A DNA stretch of 64,000 bases from Luteococcus sp038433155 (GCF_038433155.1 NZ_JBCDMW010000006.1:1-64000), one strand, 5' to 3'; positions 28,551 to 36,664 are shown, counted from the stretch's first letter. Translations and numbers: made by a program. Notes: generated by a model not told the origin, from the sequence alone.

Positions 28551-30209
28551 ATGAACAGTGCATCCGAAATCAGCGGCACCGGCGTTGTCCCGGGCGTCGC
28601 CTACGCGCCGGCGATCTGGACCGCTCCTCGCCCGCAGCTGCCCGAACACAGCCCCAATCTTCCCGAGGAAGGCCGCGAAGCCGAGGCCGGACGCTTCCAG
28701 GCCGCGGCCGCCGCCGTGAGCAGCCGCCTCTCCCAGCGTGCGTCGCATGCCACCGGCGTCGCCGCCAATGTGCTGGAGGCCAACGCCTCCATGGCCAGCG
28801 ACAAGGGCTGGCACAAGGCCATCATCAAGAAGATCAAGACCGGCATCCCCGCCCACCTGGCCGTGGCCCGCACCACGGACGAGTTCGTGATCATGTTCGA
28901 GAAGATCGGCGGCTTGATGGCCGAACGCACCACCGACCTCAAGGACATCCGGGACCGGGTGATCGCCGAGCTGCTGGGCAAGCCCGAGCCGGGTGTTCCC
29001 ACCCCGGAGGTGCCCTCGATCCTGCTGGCCGATGACCTGGCGCCCGCCGACACCGCCGGCCTGGACCCCACCCTGGTGATCGGTCTGGTCACCGAGCTGG
29101 GCGGCCCCACCAGCCACACCGCCATCATCAGCCGCCAGCTGGGCATCCCGTGCATCGTCGCGGTCTCCGCCCTGCAGGGCATCGCCGCCGGCACGCCGCT
29201 GCTGATCGACGGCGCCGCCGGCACCGTCAGGACCGGCGTCGACCCGGCCGAGGCCGAGGGTCTGGTGCAGGCCGACCACGAGCGTCGCGAGGCCATCCGC
29301 AGTTGGCGCGGTCCCGCCCAGCTGGCCGACGGAACCCCCGTCGACGTGCTGGCCAATGTCCAGGATGGTGCCGGCGCCGGGCGCGCCGCCGCGAGCGAGG
29401 CCGCCGGCATCGGCCTGTTCCGCACCGAGCTGTGCTTCCTCAGCGCGGAGAACGAGCCCGGCATCCAGGAGCAGGCCAAGATCTACCGCGAGGTGATCGG
29501 TGCCTTCCCCGGCAAGAAGGTCGTCGTGCGCACCCTCGACGCCGGCTCCGACAAGCCGCTGAAGTTCGCCAACTTCGACGATGAGGAGAACCCGGCGATG
29601 GGCGTGCGCGGCGTCCGGATTGCCGAGGACCAGCCCGAGCTGCTCACCAACCAGCTGGATGCCATCAAGGCCGCCAGCGACGGCAAGCCCACCTGGGTGA
29701 TGGCTCCCATGATCGCCACCATCGACGAGGCGAAGGACTTTGCCGCGATGTGCCGGGAACGCGGCCTCAAGCCCGGCATCATGGTGGAGGTGCCCGCCGT
29801 CGCCGTCCAGGCCGAGAAGTTCCTGGAGCACGTCGAGTTCATGAGCATCGGCACCAATGACCTGACCCAGTACACGATGGCCGCCGACCGGATGAGCCCC
29901 AAGCTGGCCAAGCTCACCGACCCCTGGCAGCCCGCCGTGCTGGCCATGATCGGGATGACCGCCGCGGCCGGCCAGAAGCTCGACAAGCCGGTGGGCGTCT
30001 GCGGTGAGGCCGCCGCCGATCCCTACCTTGCCTGCGTGCTGGTGGGCCTGGGCGTCACCTCGCTGTCGATGGCCGTCGCCGCCATCCCGGCCGTCGGCGC
30101 CCAGCTGGCCAAGGTCACCCCGGAGCAGTGCAAGGCCGCCGCCGAGGCCGTGCTCGGTGCCAAGGACACGGCCGAGGCCCGAGCGCTCGCCCGCGAGGCG
30201 CTCAGCTGA
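28551..30209 (+). CDS. ptsI: PTS enzyme I (phosphoenolpyruvate-protein phosphotransferase)
   Basis: 552-residue enzyme I that transfers phosphate from PEP to HPr. The phospho-histidine site is ELGGPTSHTAIISRQLGIPC. PEP-binding barrel motifs are GIGLFRTELCFLS, VVRTLDAGSDKPLKF, VMAPMIATIDEAK, and the catalytic FMSIGTNDLTQYTMAADR with VGVCGEAAADP. The start is ATG 28551 (MNSASEISGTG) after GGAAGG; the frame is open 72 codons further up but that crosses the candidate operator. Transcribed divergently from fruR-fruK-fruABC-ptsH, completing a self-contained fructose PTS. Confidence 0.95.
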   Translation: MNSASEISGTGVVPGVAYAPAIWTAPRPQLPEHSPNLPEEGREAEAGRFQAAAAAVSSRLSQRASHATGVAANVLEANASMASDKGWHKAIIKKIKTGIPAHLAVARTTDEFVIMFEKIGGLMAERTTDLKDIRDRVIAELLGKPEPGVPTPEVPSILLADDLAPADTAGLDPTLVIGLVTELGGPTSHTAIISRQLGIPCIVAVSALQGIAAGTPLLIDGAAGTVRTGVDPAEAEGLVQADHERREAIRSWRGPAQLADGTPVDVLANVQDGAGAGRAAASEAAGIGLFRTELCFLSAENEPGIQEQAKIYREVIGAFPGKKVVVRTLDAGSDKPLKFANFDDEENPAMGVRGVRIAEDQPELLTNQLDAIKAASDGKPTWVMAPMIATIDEAKDFAAMCRERGLKPGIMVEVPAVAVQAEKFLEHVEFMSIGTNDLTQYTMAADRMSPKLAKLTDPWQPAVLAMIGMTAAAGQKLDKPVGVCGEAAADPYLACVLVGLGVTSLSMAVAAIPAVGAQLAKVTPEQCKAAAEAVLGAKDTAEARALAREALS

Positions 30210-30274
30210 CACACGGGAGCTCCGCCCCGTGTCCCCCGGTCGGGACTTCGTCCCGATCCCAGCTTCAGATGGAG

Positions 30275-30304
30275 CCCGGCCATCCACTTCGGTGGGTGGT
30301 CGGG
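30275..30304 (+). terminator. ptsI terminator
   Basis: 13-bp stem CCCGGCCATCCAC / GTGGGTGGTCGGG (two G-U pairs), TTCG loop, followed by TTCTTTCTG. A sister hairpin with almost the same stem is at 31606. Confidence 0.75.
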
Positions 30305-30324
30305 TTCTTTCTGTTCTGGAGTCG

Positions 30325-30382
30325 CTTCGCTCCTTGCTCTCTGTTCCGCCCGGGCGCACCGGCTCCTTCGTCGCTTGCCCGG
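30325..30382 (+). repeat. 58-bp direct repeat, copy A
   Basis: Begins CTTCGCTCCTTGCTCTCTG and ends GTCGCTTGCCCGG. It matches copy B at 30477-30534 with only two mismatches. Confidence 0.8.
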
Positions 30383-30476
30383 CCATCGGGGGCGCTGCGC
30401 CCCCCGAGCCCCCAGCGGTGGTTCCGTTCGTCGCTGGGCTGTGGTTTGGCTGGTGTTGGGTAAGGGGTGGGAGTCT

Positions 30477-30534
30477 CTTCGCTCCGTGCTCTCTGTTCCG
30501 CCCGGGCGCACCGGCTCCTTCGTCGCCTGCCCGG
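30477..30534 (+). repeat. 58-bp direct repeat, copy B
   Basis: Begins CTTCGCTCCGTGCTCTCTG and ends GTCGCCTGCCCGG; 56 of 58 bases are the same as copy A, 152 bp away. Confidence 0.8.
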
Positions 30535-30570
30535 GCGGGCTTCCCGCTCGTTCCTCGCGCTCGTAGCGGC

Positions 30571-30590
30571 GCCTCGACAGGCTCGGGGAC
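30571..30590. repeat. REP-like core
   Basis: GCCTCGACAGGCTCGGGGAC followed by CATGGTGGCGTG. It forms, with the inverted core at 30628, a converging pair. Confidence 0.6.
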
Positions 30591-30627
30591 CATGGTGGCG
30601 TGACGTGGGCAGTGGCCCAAGCACGGT

Positions 30628-30663
30628 GGCCGAGCTTGTCGAGGCCCTTGTCAGGCTCGGGGA
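30628..30663. repeat. REP-like core pair
   Basis: GGCCGAGCTTGTCGAGGCC, inverted relative to the copy at 30571, directly followed by a degenerate direct copy TTGTCAGGCTCGGGGAC. The following GTGGTGGCGTG also repeats sequence found after 30590. Confidence 0.6.
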
Positions 30664-30686
30664 CTGTGGTGGCGTGCGGTGGCCTG

Positions 30687-31346
30687 TCAGAGCTCCAGGC
30701 GGAAGGCGAGCAGCTGGACGTCGGGGCGGGGAGACCAGTCCAGCTCCGGCGCCCGGACAAAGCCCAGCGAGCGGTAGAGGGCATGGGCCGTGGTCATCCA
30801 CGGCGAGGAGGAGATCACAATGGCGGCCAGCCCGTCGGCGCGCGCCCGGGAGACGGCGGCCTCCACCAGCAACCGGCCGGCGCCGGAACCCTGGGCGGCC
30901 GGATCGACGGCGAGCATCCGGAACTCGCCCTCACCCGGCCCGGCGAGCTCCCGCAGCGGCGACCCCTCCGGGCACCAGGTCAGCGTGCCCACCACCCGGT
31001 CCTGATCCAGCACCACCCAGACCTCCGCCTGCCGGTCCCGGGAGGCGACATCCCGCAGCACGTCCAGGTAGGGGTCGTCGTGCCGCAACTCCCCGCCGTC
31101 CAGATAGGCGTGTACGGCCACCCGGCCCGTGGCCTGGTACTCATCGGCGGAAGCGCGCTGCACGGTCAGACCCCGGCTGGCCACCCGTTCGCCCGGGCGC
31201 ACCAGCACGATCCGGCCCGACTCCAGATCCAGCGGCTGTGGCCCACGGCCCGCTCGCTTGGCCTGCACCACGTTGACCTTCTGGAACTCCTTCTCCTCGC
31301 GCAGGTAGCGGGCGCCGTTGTTGAAGGTCTCGAAGAACTCGGTCAT
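30687..31346 (-). CDS. GNAT acetyltransferase with an N-terminal DUF6191-like extension
   Basis: 219 residues in two parts. Residues 1-58 (MTEFFETFNNGARYLREEKE, then RGPQPLDLESGRIVLVRPGE) resemble the small stand-alone DUF6191-type proteins of actinobacteria. The rest is a GNAT domain: GLTVQRASADEYQATGRVAV, motif A FRMLAVDPAAQGSGAGRLLV, and ALYRSLGFVRAP. The start at 31346 has GGGAGG six bases upstream. It lies downstream of, and on the same strand as, Usp, but about 300 nt away with repeat copy 4 between. Substrate unknown; the N-terminal fusion is unusual. Confidence 0.75.
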   Translation of the reverse strand: MTEFFETFNNGARYLREEKEFQKVNVVQAKRAGRGPQPLDLESGRIVLVRPGERVASRGLTVQRASADEYQATGRVAVHAYLDGGELRHDDPYLDVLRDVASRDRQAEVWVVLDQDRVVGTLTWCPEGSPLRELAGPGEGEFRMLAVDPAAQGSGAGRLLVEAAVSRARADGLAAIVISSSPWMTTAHALYRSLGFVRAPELDWSPRPDVQLLAFRLEL

Positions 31347-31409
31347 GGCGTGCCTCCCTGGACGCTGGTGGGCCCAGCCTAGACCCAGCCCGACGAGTGG
31401 GTCGATGGA

Positions 31410-31507
31410 CCAATTCTGAGAAATGACCTCTGGATTTCGACCTCCAGAGGAGACCGCGCGGGGACGGCTGGATCCCGGAGAATCTCGTGGTCGATTTCCA
31501 GAATTGG
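31410..31507. repeat. 98-99 bp inverted-repeat element, copy 4
   Basis: Left arm CCAATTCTGAGAAATGACC; right arm on the minus strand CCAATTCTGGAAATCGACC. It lies 63 nt upstream of the GNAT start at 31346, followed by a REP-like core at 31527. Confidence 0.85.
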
Positions 31508-31526
31508 ACGGTTGAGCAGCAATACC

Positions 31527-31546
31527 CCTCGACAGGCTCGGGGACC
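31527..31546. repeat. REP-like core
   Basis: CCTCGACAGGCTCGGGGACC, the same core as at 30571, 19 nt from inverted-repeat copy 4. Confidence 0.6.
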
Positions 31547-31604
31547 GGGGCGGGTGATGGTGTGGGCTCGGGAGATCGTGGCGGAGGGCAAGAAGGAGCC
31601 CGGC

Positions 31605-31634
31605 CACCCACCGGAGTGGATGGCCGGGCCTCGA
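31605..31634 (-). terminator. Hairpin downstream of usp
   Basis: Stem CCCGGCCACCCAC / GTGGATGGCCGGG (one wobble) with a CGGA loop, 18 nt beyond the Usp stop on the minus strand. It is nearly the same sequence as the ptsI terminator at 30275. Confidence 0.6.
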
Positions 31635-31651
31635 GCTCGGACAGGGTGGGG

Positions 31652-32239
31652 CTATTCGCCCGACGGGGTGTCGGCCTCGCCCCAGTCCACCGGGACCTCC
31701 TCCGGCACCGGGGGAGCGTCCGGGTTGTCCTCCGGCACCACCAGCTCGGTGACCGGCATGGAGGGGCGCACGATCAGCACCTCGCAGGTTGCGCGCTTGA
31801 CCACGTCGGTGGCCACCGTGCCCAGCAGTCGGTCGGCGATGGAGACGTCCTGGATGGCGCCCACCACGATCAGGTCGGCCTGGTGCTGACCGGCAATCTG
31901 CAGCAGGGCGGAACCCGGTTCCCCGTCCACCAGCAGCGCCGCCTTCACCCGGGCGCCGTAGCTCCGGGCGATCGCCACCCCGTCCTGCACCGCCTTCGTC
32001 GCGGCCTGCCGGCCGTGCACCTGCCCCAGGCTGGAGGGGTCATTGCCCAAAGAGTTCACATTCTTCGCCTCGGCGCGACGCGAGATGCTGGACCACGCGC
32101 ACACGATGATCAGGTCCGCGTCCTCACGCAGCGCCAGCCAGGCCGCGCGGGCCACCGTGGGGCCGGCCAGGGCCGACCCGTCGGTGCCCACCACGATCGT
32201 CTGGTAGTCGTTCATCTGCATCTGGTTGGTCTGGCTCAT
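31652..32239 (-). CDS. Universal stress protein (UspA family)
   Basis: 195-residue UspA-fold protein. The N-terminal beta strand TIVVGTDGSALAGPTVARAA carries the conserved Asp. The nucleotide loop is VVGAIQDVSIADRLLGTVATDVV, retaining the first and later glycines of the G-2x-G-9x-G(S/T) motif but with an altered middle. The C-terminus has an acidic Pro-rich tail (about 30 residues) not found in all Usps. The ATG overlaps the stop of the upstream MFS gene (ATGA), so it is co-translated with the transporter. Role: stress adaptation or transporter-linked signalling, inferred. Confidence 0.88.
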   Translation of the reverse strand: MSQTNQMQMNDYQTIVVGTDGSALAGPTVARAAWLALREDADLIIVCAWSSISRRAEAKNVNSLGNDPSSLGQVHGRQAATKAVQDGVAIARSYGARVKAALLVDGEPGSALLQIAGQHQADLIVVGAIQDVSIADRLLGTVATDVVKRATCEVLIVRPSMPVTELVVPEDNPDAPPVPEEVPVDWGEADTPSGE

Positions 32240-33618
32240 CAGTGGGCTCCCATCGGGACGGCGGTTGTGAGGTCATCGACGTCCTTGACGATCGGCGGCT
32301 CCTTGATGAACAGCATCACGACGCCGGCGATCGCCAGGAGGATCGCTGCGAAGGTGATCGCATTGACCGGGTTGTCACCCAGCAGGTGCTTGTAGACCCA
32401 GCCGAAGGTCAGCGTCTGGATCAGCATGGGGATCACGATCATCATGTTGACGATGCCCATGTAGACGCCGTAGCGGGTGGACGGGATCATCCGCACCACC
32501 ATGATGTACGGCACGCCCATGATCGAGGCCCAGGCGATGCCCAGACCGACGATGGCCACCATCTCAAGCCAGCGATTGTTCATGTGCGGGAAGATCAGCA
32601 ACCCGGCCGTCGCACACCACAGACAGATGGCGTGCACCCACTTGGCGCCCAGCTTCTTGGCCAGCGCCACCAGGCTGAAGGCGATGCAGAAGGTGACGAT
32701 GTTGTAGGTGGCATTCACCTTGCCGGTCTGCGCCACGGCCTCCTGGTAGAGCGCCGACTTGGTGTCCGTCGTGCCGTAGAGCACCTTGGCGATGCACAGG
32801 CTGATGAACTGCCAGTAGCAGTTCATGGCGTACCACTGGAAGAAGTAGACCAACGCCAGCACCTTCATCGCGGTGGGCATGTCGACGATCGCGTCGCCGA
32901 TCTCGCGGAGGAAGGCGCCGGCGCCGCCGCTGCTCTTCTTCTCCTTGAGCGCGGCCAGTTCGGCGTCGGAGGGAACATTCTCCGGCGTCGAGATGACCGA
33001 GACGAGGACGGTCACCAGTGAACAGACCGAGCCCAGCATGAAGGCGCCGAAGGCCCACTTGGGGATGCCGACGCCGGTGCCCAGGCCGAAGATGGCCTGG
33101 AAGAGGCTGATCGACAGGTTGGCCAGGGTGATGCCCAGGCCGGTGAAGAAGCTCTGCGCCAGGAAGCCCTTGCCCAGCTGCGACGGGGGCAGCTTGTCGG
33201 CGATGAAGGCGCGGTAGGGCTCCATCGCGGTGTTGTTGCTGGCGTCCAGCAGCCACAGCAGCAGCGCGGCCATCCACACCGCCCAGACGAAGGGGAAGAG
33301 GAACAGACAGACGGCGCAGCCGATGGCGCCGATCAGGAAGAAGGGACGGCGGCGGCCGCGGAAGAAGCCCTTCTCAATCCAGGTCCGGTCGCTCAGCGCG
33401 CCGATCAGCGGCTGGATGAACAGGCCCGTGATCGGGCCAGCCAGGTTGAGCAGCGGCAGCTCGTCGGGGCTGGCGCCCAACATGGAGTAGATCGGGTTGA
33501 TCGCGGTCTGCTGCATGCCGAACGAGTACTGGATGCCGAAGAAGCCCAGGTTCATCAGCAGGATCTGCTTCATGTCCATCAGCGGCTTCTGCCGCACGGT
33601 GGTGACCGTCGTGCTCAT
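32239..33618 (-). CDS. MFS sugar transporter, SLC45/GPH type
   Basis: 459-residue, 12-TM major facilitator protein resembling bacterial members of the SLC45 / sucrose-proton symporter group. Signature segments are MNLGFFGIQYSFGMQQTAIN, the loop GALSDRTWIEKGFFRGRRRP (motif-A-like), LDASNNTAMEPYRAFIADKL, and MGVPYIMVVRMIPSTRYGVY. Relatives import sucrose, maltose or similar disaccharides; the exact sugar is unknown. The start at 33618 follows GGAGGTG. It overlaps Usp downstream (4 nt), and its start overlaps the stop of a truncated SRPBCC frame. Confidence 0.85.
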   Translation of the reverse strand: MSTTVTTVRQKPLMDMKQILLMNLGFFGIQYSFGMQQTAINPIYSMLGASPDELPLLNLAGPITGLFIQPLIGALSDRTWIEKGFFRGRRRPFFLIGAIGCAVCLFLFPFVWAVWMAALLLWLLDASNNTAMEPYRAFIADKLPPSQLGKGFLAQSFFTGLGITLANLSISLFQAIFGLGTGVGIPKWAFGAFMLGSVCSLVTVLVSVISTPENVPSDAELAALKEKKSSGGAGAFLREIGDAIVDMPTAMKVLALVYFFQWYAMNCYWQFISLCIAKVLYGTTDTKSALYQEAVAQTGKVNATYNIVTFCIAFSLVALAKKLGAKWVHAICLWCATAGLLIFPHMNNRWLEMVAIVGLGIAWASIMGVPYIMVVRMIPSTRYGVYMGIVNMMIVIPMLIQTLTFGWVYKHLLGDNPVNAITFAAILLAIAGVVMLFIKEPPIVKDVDDLTTAVPMGAH

Positions 33619-33820
33619 CGGGCACCTCCGTCCACGGGCGTCGCATTGGCCTGCAGCCACTGGTTGAAGCGCTCCATCTCCAGTTCCCAGCCCTCGGTGT
33701 GCAGGTCGGACTGCGCCGGGTCATAGGGCCCTTGGATCACCCGCACCAGGGTGCCCTTCCTGCCCATCTTGGTGAACTCGACGCGCAGTTCCAGCGGCTG
33801 GTCGGCACCGAGGCGGGAAC
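33615..33820 (-). pseudogene. 5'-truncated SRPBCC (AHSA1-like) fragment
   Basis: Only the last 65-70 residues of an SRPBCC/AHSA1 fold are recognisable: ELRVEFTKMGRKGTLVRVIQ, then HTEGWELEMERFNQWLQA. Upstream, the frame turns into antisense of the GT39 gene, so the N-terminal half (about 70-90 residues) is missing. The TGA stop overlaps the MFS start (ATGA), typical of a former intact operon member. Homologues bind hydrophobic ligands or act as Hsp90 co-chaperone domains. No start codon with a ribosome site is seen. Confidence 0.6.
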
Positions 33821-36095
33821 CGGTGCCCACACGGCATCCGGGACACCCGCCGAACGGGGCCGGCTGGCCCGCTTCCTGCTCGGTTCCCGCCGGGACCCGG
33901 CCTGGGCCCGGCCGGCGCTGTGGGCCCTGCTGGCCCTGTCCGCCGTCGTCTACCTGTGGAACCTGACCATCAGCGGCTATGCGAATGACTTCTACGCCGC
34001 CGCGGTGAAGTCCGGCACCCAGAGCTGGACGGCCTGGCTCTTCGGCTCGTTGGATTCCGCGAATGCCATCACCGTGGACAAGCCCCCGGCCTCGCTGTGG
34101 GTGATGGGCCTGTCCGCCCGGATCTTCGGCTTCTCCTCCTTCTCCCTGCTGCTGCCGCAGGCCCTGATGGGCGTCGGGACGGTGGCGACGGTGGCCGCCG
34201 CGGTCCGCCGCTGGCACGGTCACCTGGCCGGGCTGGTTGCTGGCGCCCTGGTGCTGGCCACCCCCGTCGCCGCACTGATGTTCCACTTCGACAATCCCGA
34301 CGCGATGCTCACCCTGCTGATGAGCCTGGCCGGCTACCTCGTCGTGCGCGCGCTGGATTCGTCGACGGTGGCCGATGCCGGCTCCACGGTGTCCGAGCGC
34401 GGGGCCACGCTGGCTGAGCCCGCCGAAGCCACCTCCCGCACGAGCCACGCCGCCCTGGGTTGGATGATCGCCGCCGGCGCCGCGATCGGCTTCGCCTTCC
34501 TCACCAAGATGCTGCAGGGCCTGCTGGTGCTGCCCGGCTTCGTGCTGGCCTACTTCCTTGCCTCGCGCCACAACCTGAAGACCCGGACTGGCCACCTGCT
34601 GGCCGCGCTGGTCTCCATGATCGTCTCCGCGGGTTGGTTCATAGCCCTGGTCTCGCTGTGGCCGGCGGCCAAGCGCGCCTACATCGGCGGCTCCACCAAC
34701 AACACCCTGTGGGAGCTGGCGCTGGGCTACAACGGCCTGGGACGCATCGTCGGCGGCTCCGGCAATGGCGGCGGCGGAGGCGGTGGGGGTGGCTTCGGCG
34801 GCACCGCGGGGATCTTCCGGATGTTCAACAGCCAGTTCGGCACCGAGATCAGTTGGTTCCTGCCCGCCGCGCTGATCCTGCTGGTGGCCGGCCTGGTGGC
34901 CCGCGGCCGCGCCCCCCGCACCGACCGGGCCCGCACCTCGCTGGTGATCTGGGGCGGCTGGCTGCTCTCCACCGCGCTGGTGCTGAGCTTCATGGAGGGC
35001 ACCGTGCACTCCTACTACGCCGTCGCCCTGACCCCCGGGATCGCCGCCACCATCGCGGTGGCCGGCCTGGAGGTCTTCCGCAAGGGGCGTCGCGACGGGG
35101 TCCTGGGCGTCGCCTGGCGAACCGTGCTGGGCCTGGCCGTCGCGGTCACCGCGGGCTGGGGCTCCCACCTGCTGGCCCTGAACGCGTCGGGCTGGCACTC
35201 CTGGGTCCGCTATGTCGCCCTGGTGGGCGGGATCGCCGGGGCGATGGCCTATGTGGCACTCGGCGTCGCCAAGGACAATGCGACGCTGAAGAAGCTGGCT
35301 GTCGGCGCCCTGCTGGTGGGTTCGCTGAGCGCGGCCGCCCCGTCGGTGGCCTGGACCGTCGGCACCGTGAACGTCGCCCACACCGGATCGATGCCGGCCT
35401 CCGGTCCCGCCGTCGCGGGTGGCCAGATGGGCATGGGTGGCGGCGGTCAGATGGGCGGCACCCCGCCCACCGGCACCGATGGCGCCCAGTCCGGCAGCAC
35501 CCAGTCCGGCACCAGCAGCACCAGCCAGTCCGGGACGAGCCAGCAGGGCACCACCCCCACTGGTAACCCGCCGGCCGCCCCCAGTGGCACCAGCCAGTCG
35601 GGCGCTGCCCAGTCCGGGACTGCCCAGTCGGGGACCACCCAGTCCGGAACCACCGCCGGCACGGGCACCACCTCGGGTACCGGCGCCAGCACCGGGACCA
35701 CCCAGCAGGCCCGGAACGACGGCGCCCGGGCCGGCGGGCCTGGCGGGTCGGCGTCGGCCAATTCCGAGCTGGTGGCCCTGCTGAACCAAACCAGCTCCAA
35801 GTGGTCGGCCGCCGTGATCGGTGACCAGACCGCGGCCGGCTACATCCTGAACTCGGACACGGCGGTGATGTCGATCGGCGGCTGGAGCGGCACCGACAAC
35901 AACGTCACCCTGGAGCAGTTCAAGGCCTACGTCGCCAACGCAGACATCACCTACTTCATCTCCGGCGGCGGGATGGTTGGTGGCCCCGGCGGCAAGTCCG
36001 GTCCGGCCTCCGAGATCAGTGAGTGGGTGGCGGCCAATTTCACGTCGACCACGGTGGGCGGCGCCACCGTCTACCACCTGACCAGCGCCAGCTGA
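33699..36095 (+). CDS. GT39-like mannosyltransferase, N-terminus possibly rearranged
   Basis: Up to 798 residues of an integral-membrane GT-C glycosyltransferase (YfhO/ArnT-like, GT39 group), which transfers sugar from a polyprenol-phosphate donor to cell-surface glycans or proteins. Clear family segments are GSRRDPAWARPALWALLALS, SGYANDFYAAAVKSGTQSWT and ANAITVDKPPASLWVMGLSA (with the catalytic Asp region), followed by about ten TM helices. A Gly/Met-rich segment and a Gln-Ser-Gly-Thr repeat linker (about residues 565-675) lead to an extracellular C-terminal domain (WSGTDNNVTLEQFKAYV). The first 40 codons are antisense to the SRPBCC remnant. No other in-frame ATG/GTG precedes the conserved part, so the start is uncertain. 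Confidence 0.72.
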   Translation: MQVGLRRVIGPLDHPHQGALPAHLGELDAQFQRLVGTEAGTGAHTASGTPAERGRLARFLLGSRRDPAWARPALWALLALSAVVYLWNLTISGYANDFYAAAVKSGTQSWTAWLFGSLDSANAITVDKPPASLWVMGLSARIFGFSSFSLLLPQALMGVGTVATVAAAVRRWHGHLAGLVAGALVLATPVAALMFHFDNPDAMLTLLMSLAGYLVVRALDSSTVADAGSTVSERGATLAEPAEATSRTSHAALGWMIAAGAAIGFAFLTKMLQGLLVLPGFVLAYFLASRHNLKTRTGHLLAALVSMIVSAGWFIALVSLWPAAKRAYIGGSTNNTLWELALGYNGLGRIVGGSGNGGGGGGGGGFGGTAGIFRMFNSQFGTEISWFLPAALILLVAGLVARGRAPRTDRARTSLVIWGGWLLSTALVLSFMEGTVHSYYAVALTPGIAATIAVAGLEVFRKGRRDGVLGVAWRTVLGLAVAVTAGWGSHLLALNASGWHSWVRYVALVGGIAGAMAYVALGVAKDNATLKKLAVGALLVGSLSAAAPSVAWTVGTVNVAHTGSMPASGPAVAGGQMGMGGGGQMGGTPPTGTDGAQSGSTQSGTSSTSQSGTSQQGTTPTGNPPAAPSGTSQSGAAQSGTAQSGTTQSGTTAGTGTTSGTGASTGTTQQARNDGARAGGPGGSASANSELVALLNQTSSKWSAAVIGDQTAAGYILNSDTAVMSIGGWSGTDNNVTLEQFKAYVANADITYFISGGGMVGGPGGKSGPASEISEWVAANFTSTTVGGATVYHLTSAS

Positions 36096-36104
36096 TCCGG
36101 ACAC

Positions 36105-36120
36105 CGTTCCACGTGGAACG
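36105..36120. promoter_or_regulatory. Perfect 16-bp palindrome, parS-like
   Basis: CGTTCCACGTGGAACG. The 14-bp centre GTTCCACGTGGAAC matches the form of ParB-binding parS sites used in pseudomonads and differs from the common actinobacterial GTTTCACGTGAAAC by one symmetric substitution per arm. It is 9 nt after the GT39 stop. It could alternatively be a fortuitous terminator-associated palindrome. Confidence 0.45.
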
Positions 36121-36131
36121 ACGCCAGGTAC

Positions 36132-36157
36132 GCGCCCCCGGCTCCGGCCGGGGGCGC
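36132..36157 (+). terminator. GT39 terminator
   Basis: 11-bp stem GCGCCCCCGGC / GCCGGGGGCGC with a TCCG loop, 37 nt after the stop codon. Confidence 0.7.
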
Positions 36158-36233
36158 CTCTGAGTCCGGGAAACCAAGCGGGCTTGGGTATCCGGCTTGG
36201 AGATTCTTTGACCCGGGGTGCACCATGTGAACC

Positions 36234-36434
36234 ATGGCGGCACGATTCCTTGAGGCAAATACCTGTCAGGACGCCTGCGGCATCCTCAAGACCAAGGATG
36301 AGGTCGAGGGCGCCCCGGTCTACCGTTGCCCCGGCTGCGATTCTCGCTGGATCGAGCTCGACGAGCGCACGGGGGAGAAGAATCACCCCAAGACCAAGAA
36401 GTCGGCGCTGGACAAGCTGCTGCACCGCCGCTGA
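36234..36434 (+). CDS. Small zinc-ribbon-like protein
   Basis: 66-residue basic protein. Two cysteine pairs (TCQDACG at residues 10-16 and YRCPGCDSRW at residues 30-39) fit a small zinc ribbon, followed by a Lys-rich tail (NHPKTKKSALDKLLHRR). The fold suggests nucleic-acid or protein binding. The ribosome site is weak. No function known; it stands alone between a terminator and repeat copy 5. Confidence 0.6.
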   Translation: MAARFLEANTCQDACGILKTKDEVEGAPVYRCPGCDSRWIELDERTGEKNHPKTKKSALDKLLHRR

Positions 36435-36664
36435 CCAGCCACCCCGCGCCACAGTGGAGGCTCCCCAACACCCCGGGACTTCCCTCGAACCCTTCCCCCC
36501 TCGTCCTGGCCGGGACTCACCGTCGCAGGTTCGCAACCCCCGTCCTTGCCGTGGCTCTCCGCGGCAGGTTCGGGGTCGGCCCGGGCGCGGTCACCCCGGA
36601 AGGCCGCGAGCACCGCACCCTGAGTCAGCGGGCTGAAGGCTCGCGGAGAATTGCGGTCATCCGT

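Larger units (their letters stand above)
30210..30686. other. Repeat-rich 477-nt gap without a supported gene
   Basis: This gap after ptsI holds a terminator, two 58-bp direct repeats and three REP-like cores. Several open frames cross it on both strands, but they depend on the direct repeats, lack ribosome sites and show no recognisable domain. A second GC-rich hairpin (GGGGGCGC-TGC-GCCCCC type) is near 30388. Confidence 0.6.

Noticed and set aside
28452..30620. 722-codon minus-strand frame opposite ptsI
   Set aside because: Shadow frame; ptsI motifs are on the plus strand.
35470..35720. Tandem DNA repeat in the GT39 gene as a separate element
   Set aside because: It is the codon-level reflection of the Gln-Ser-Gly-Thr linker of the protein, a feature of this family.
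33615..36536. 973-codon minus-strand frame opposite GT39
   Set aside because: Only its last 65-70 codons encode a recognisable SRPBCC tail; the rest is antisense of GT39.
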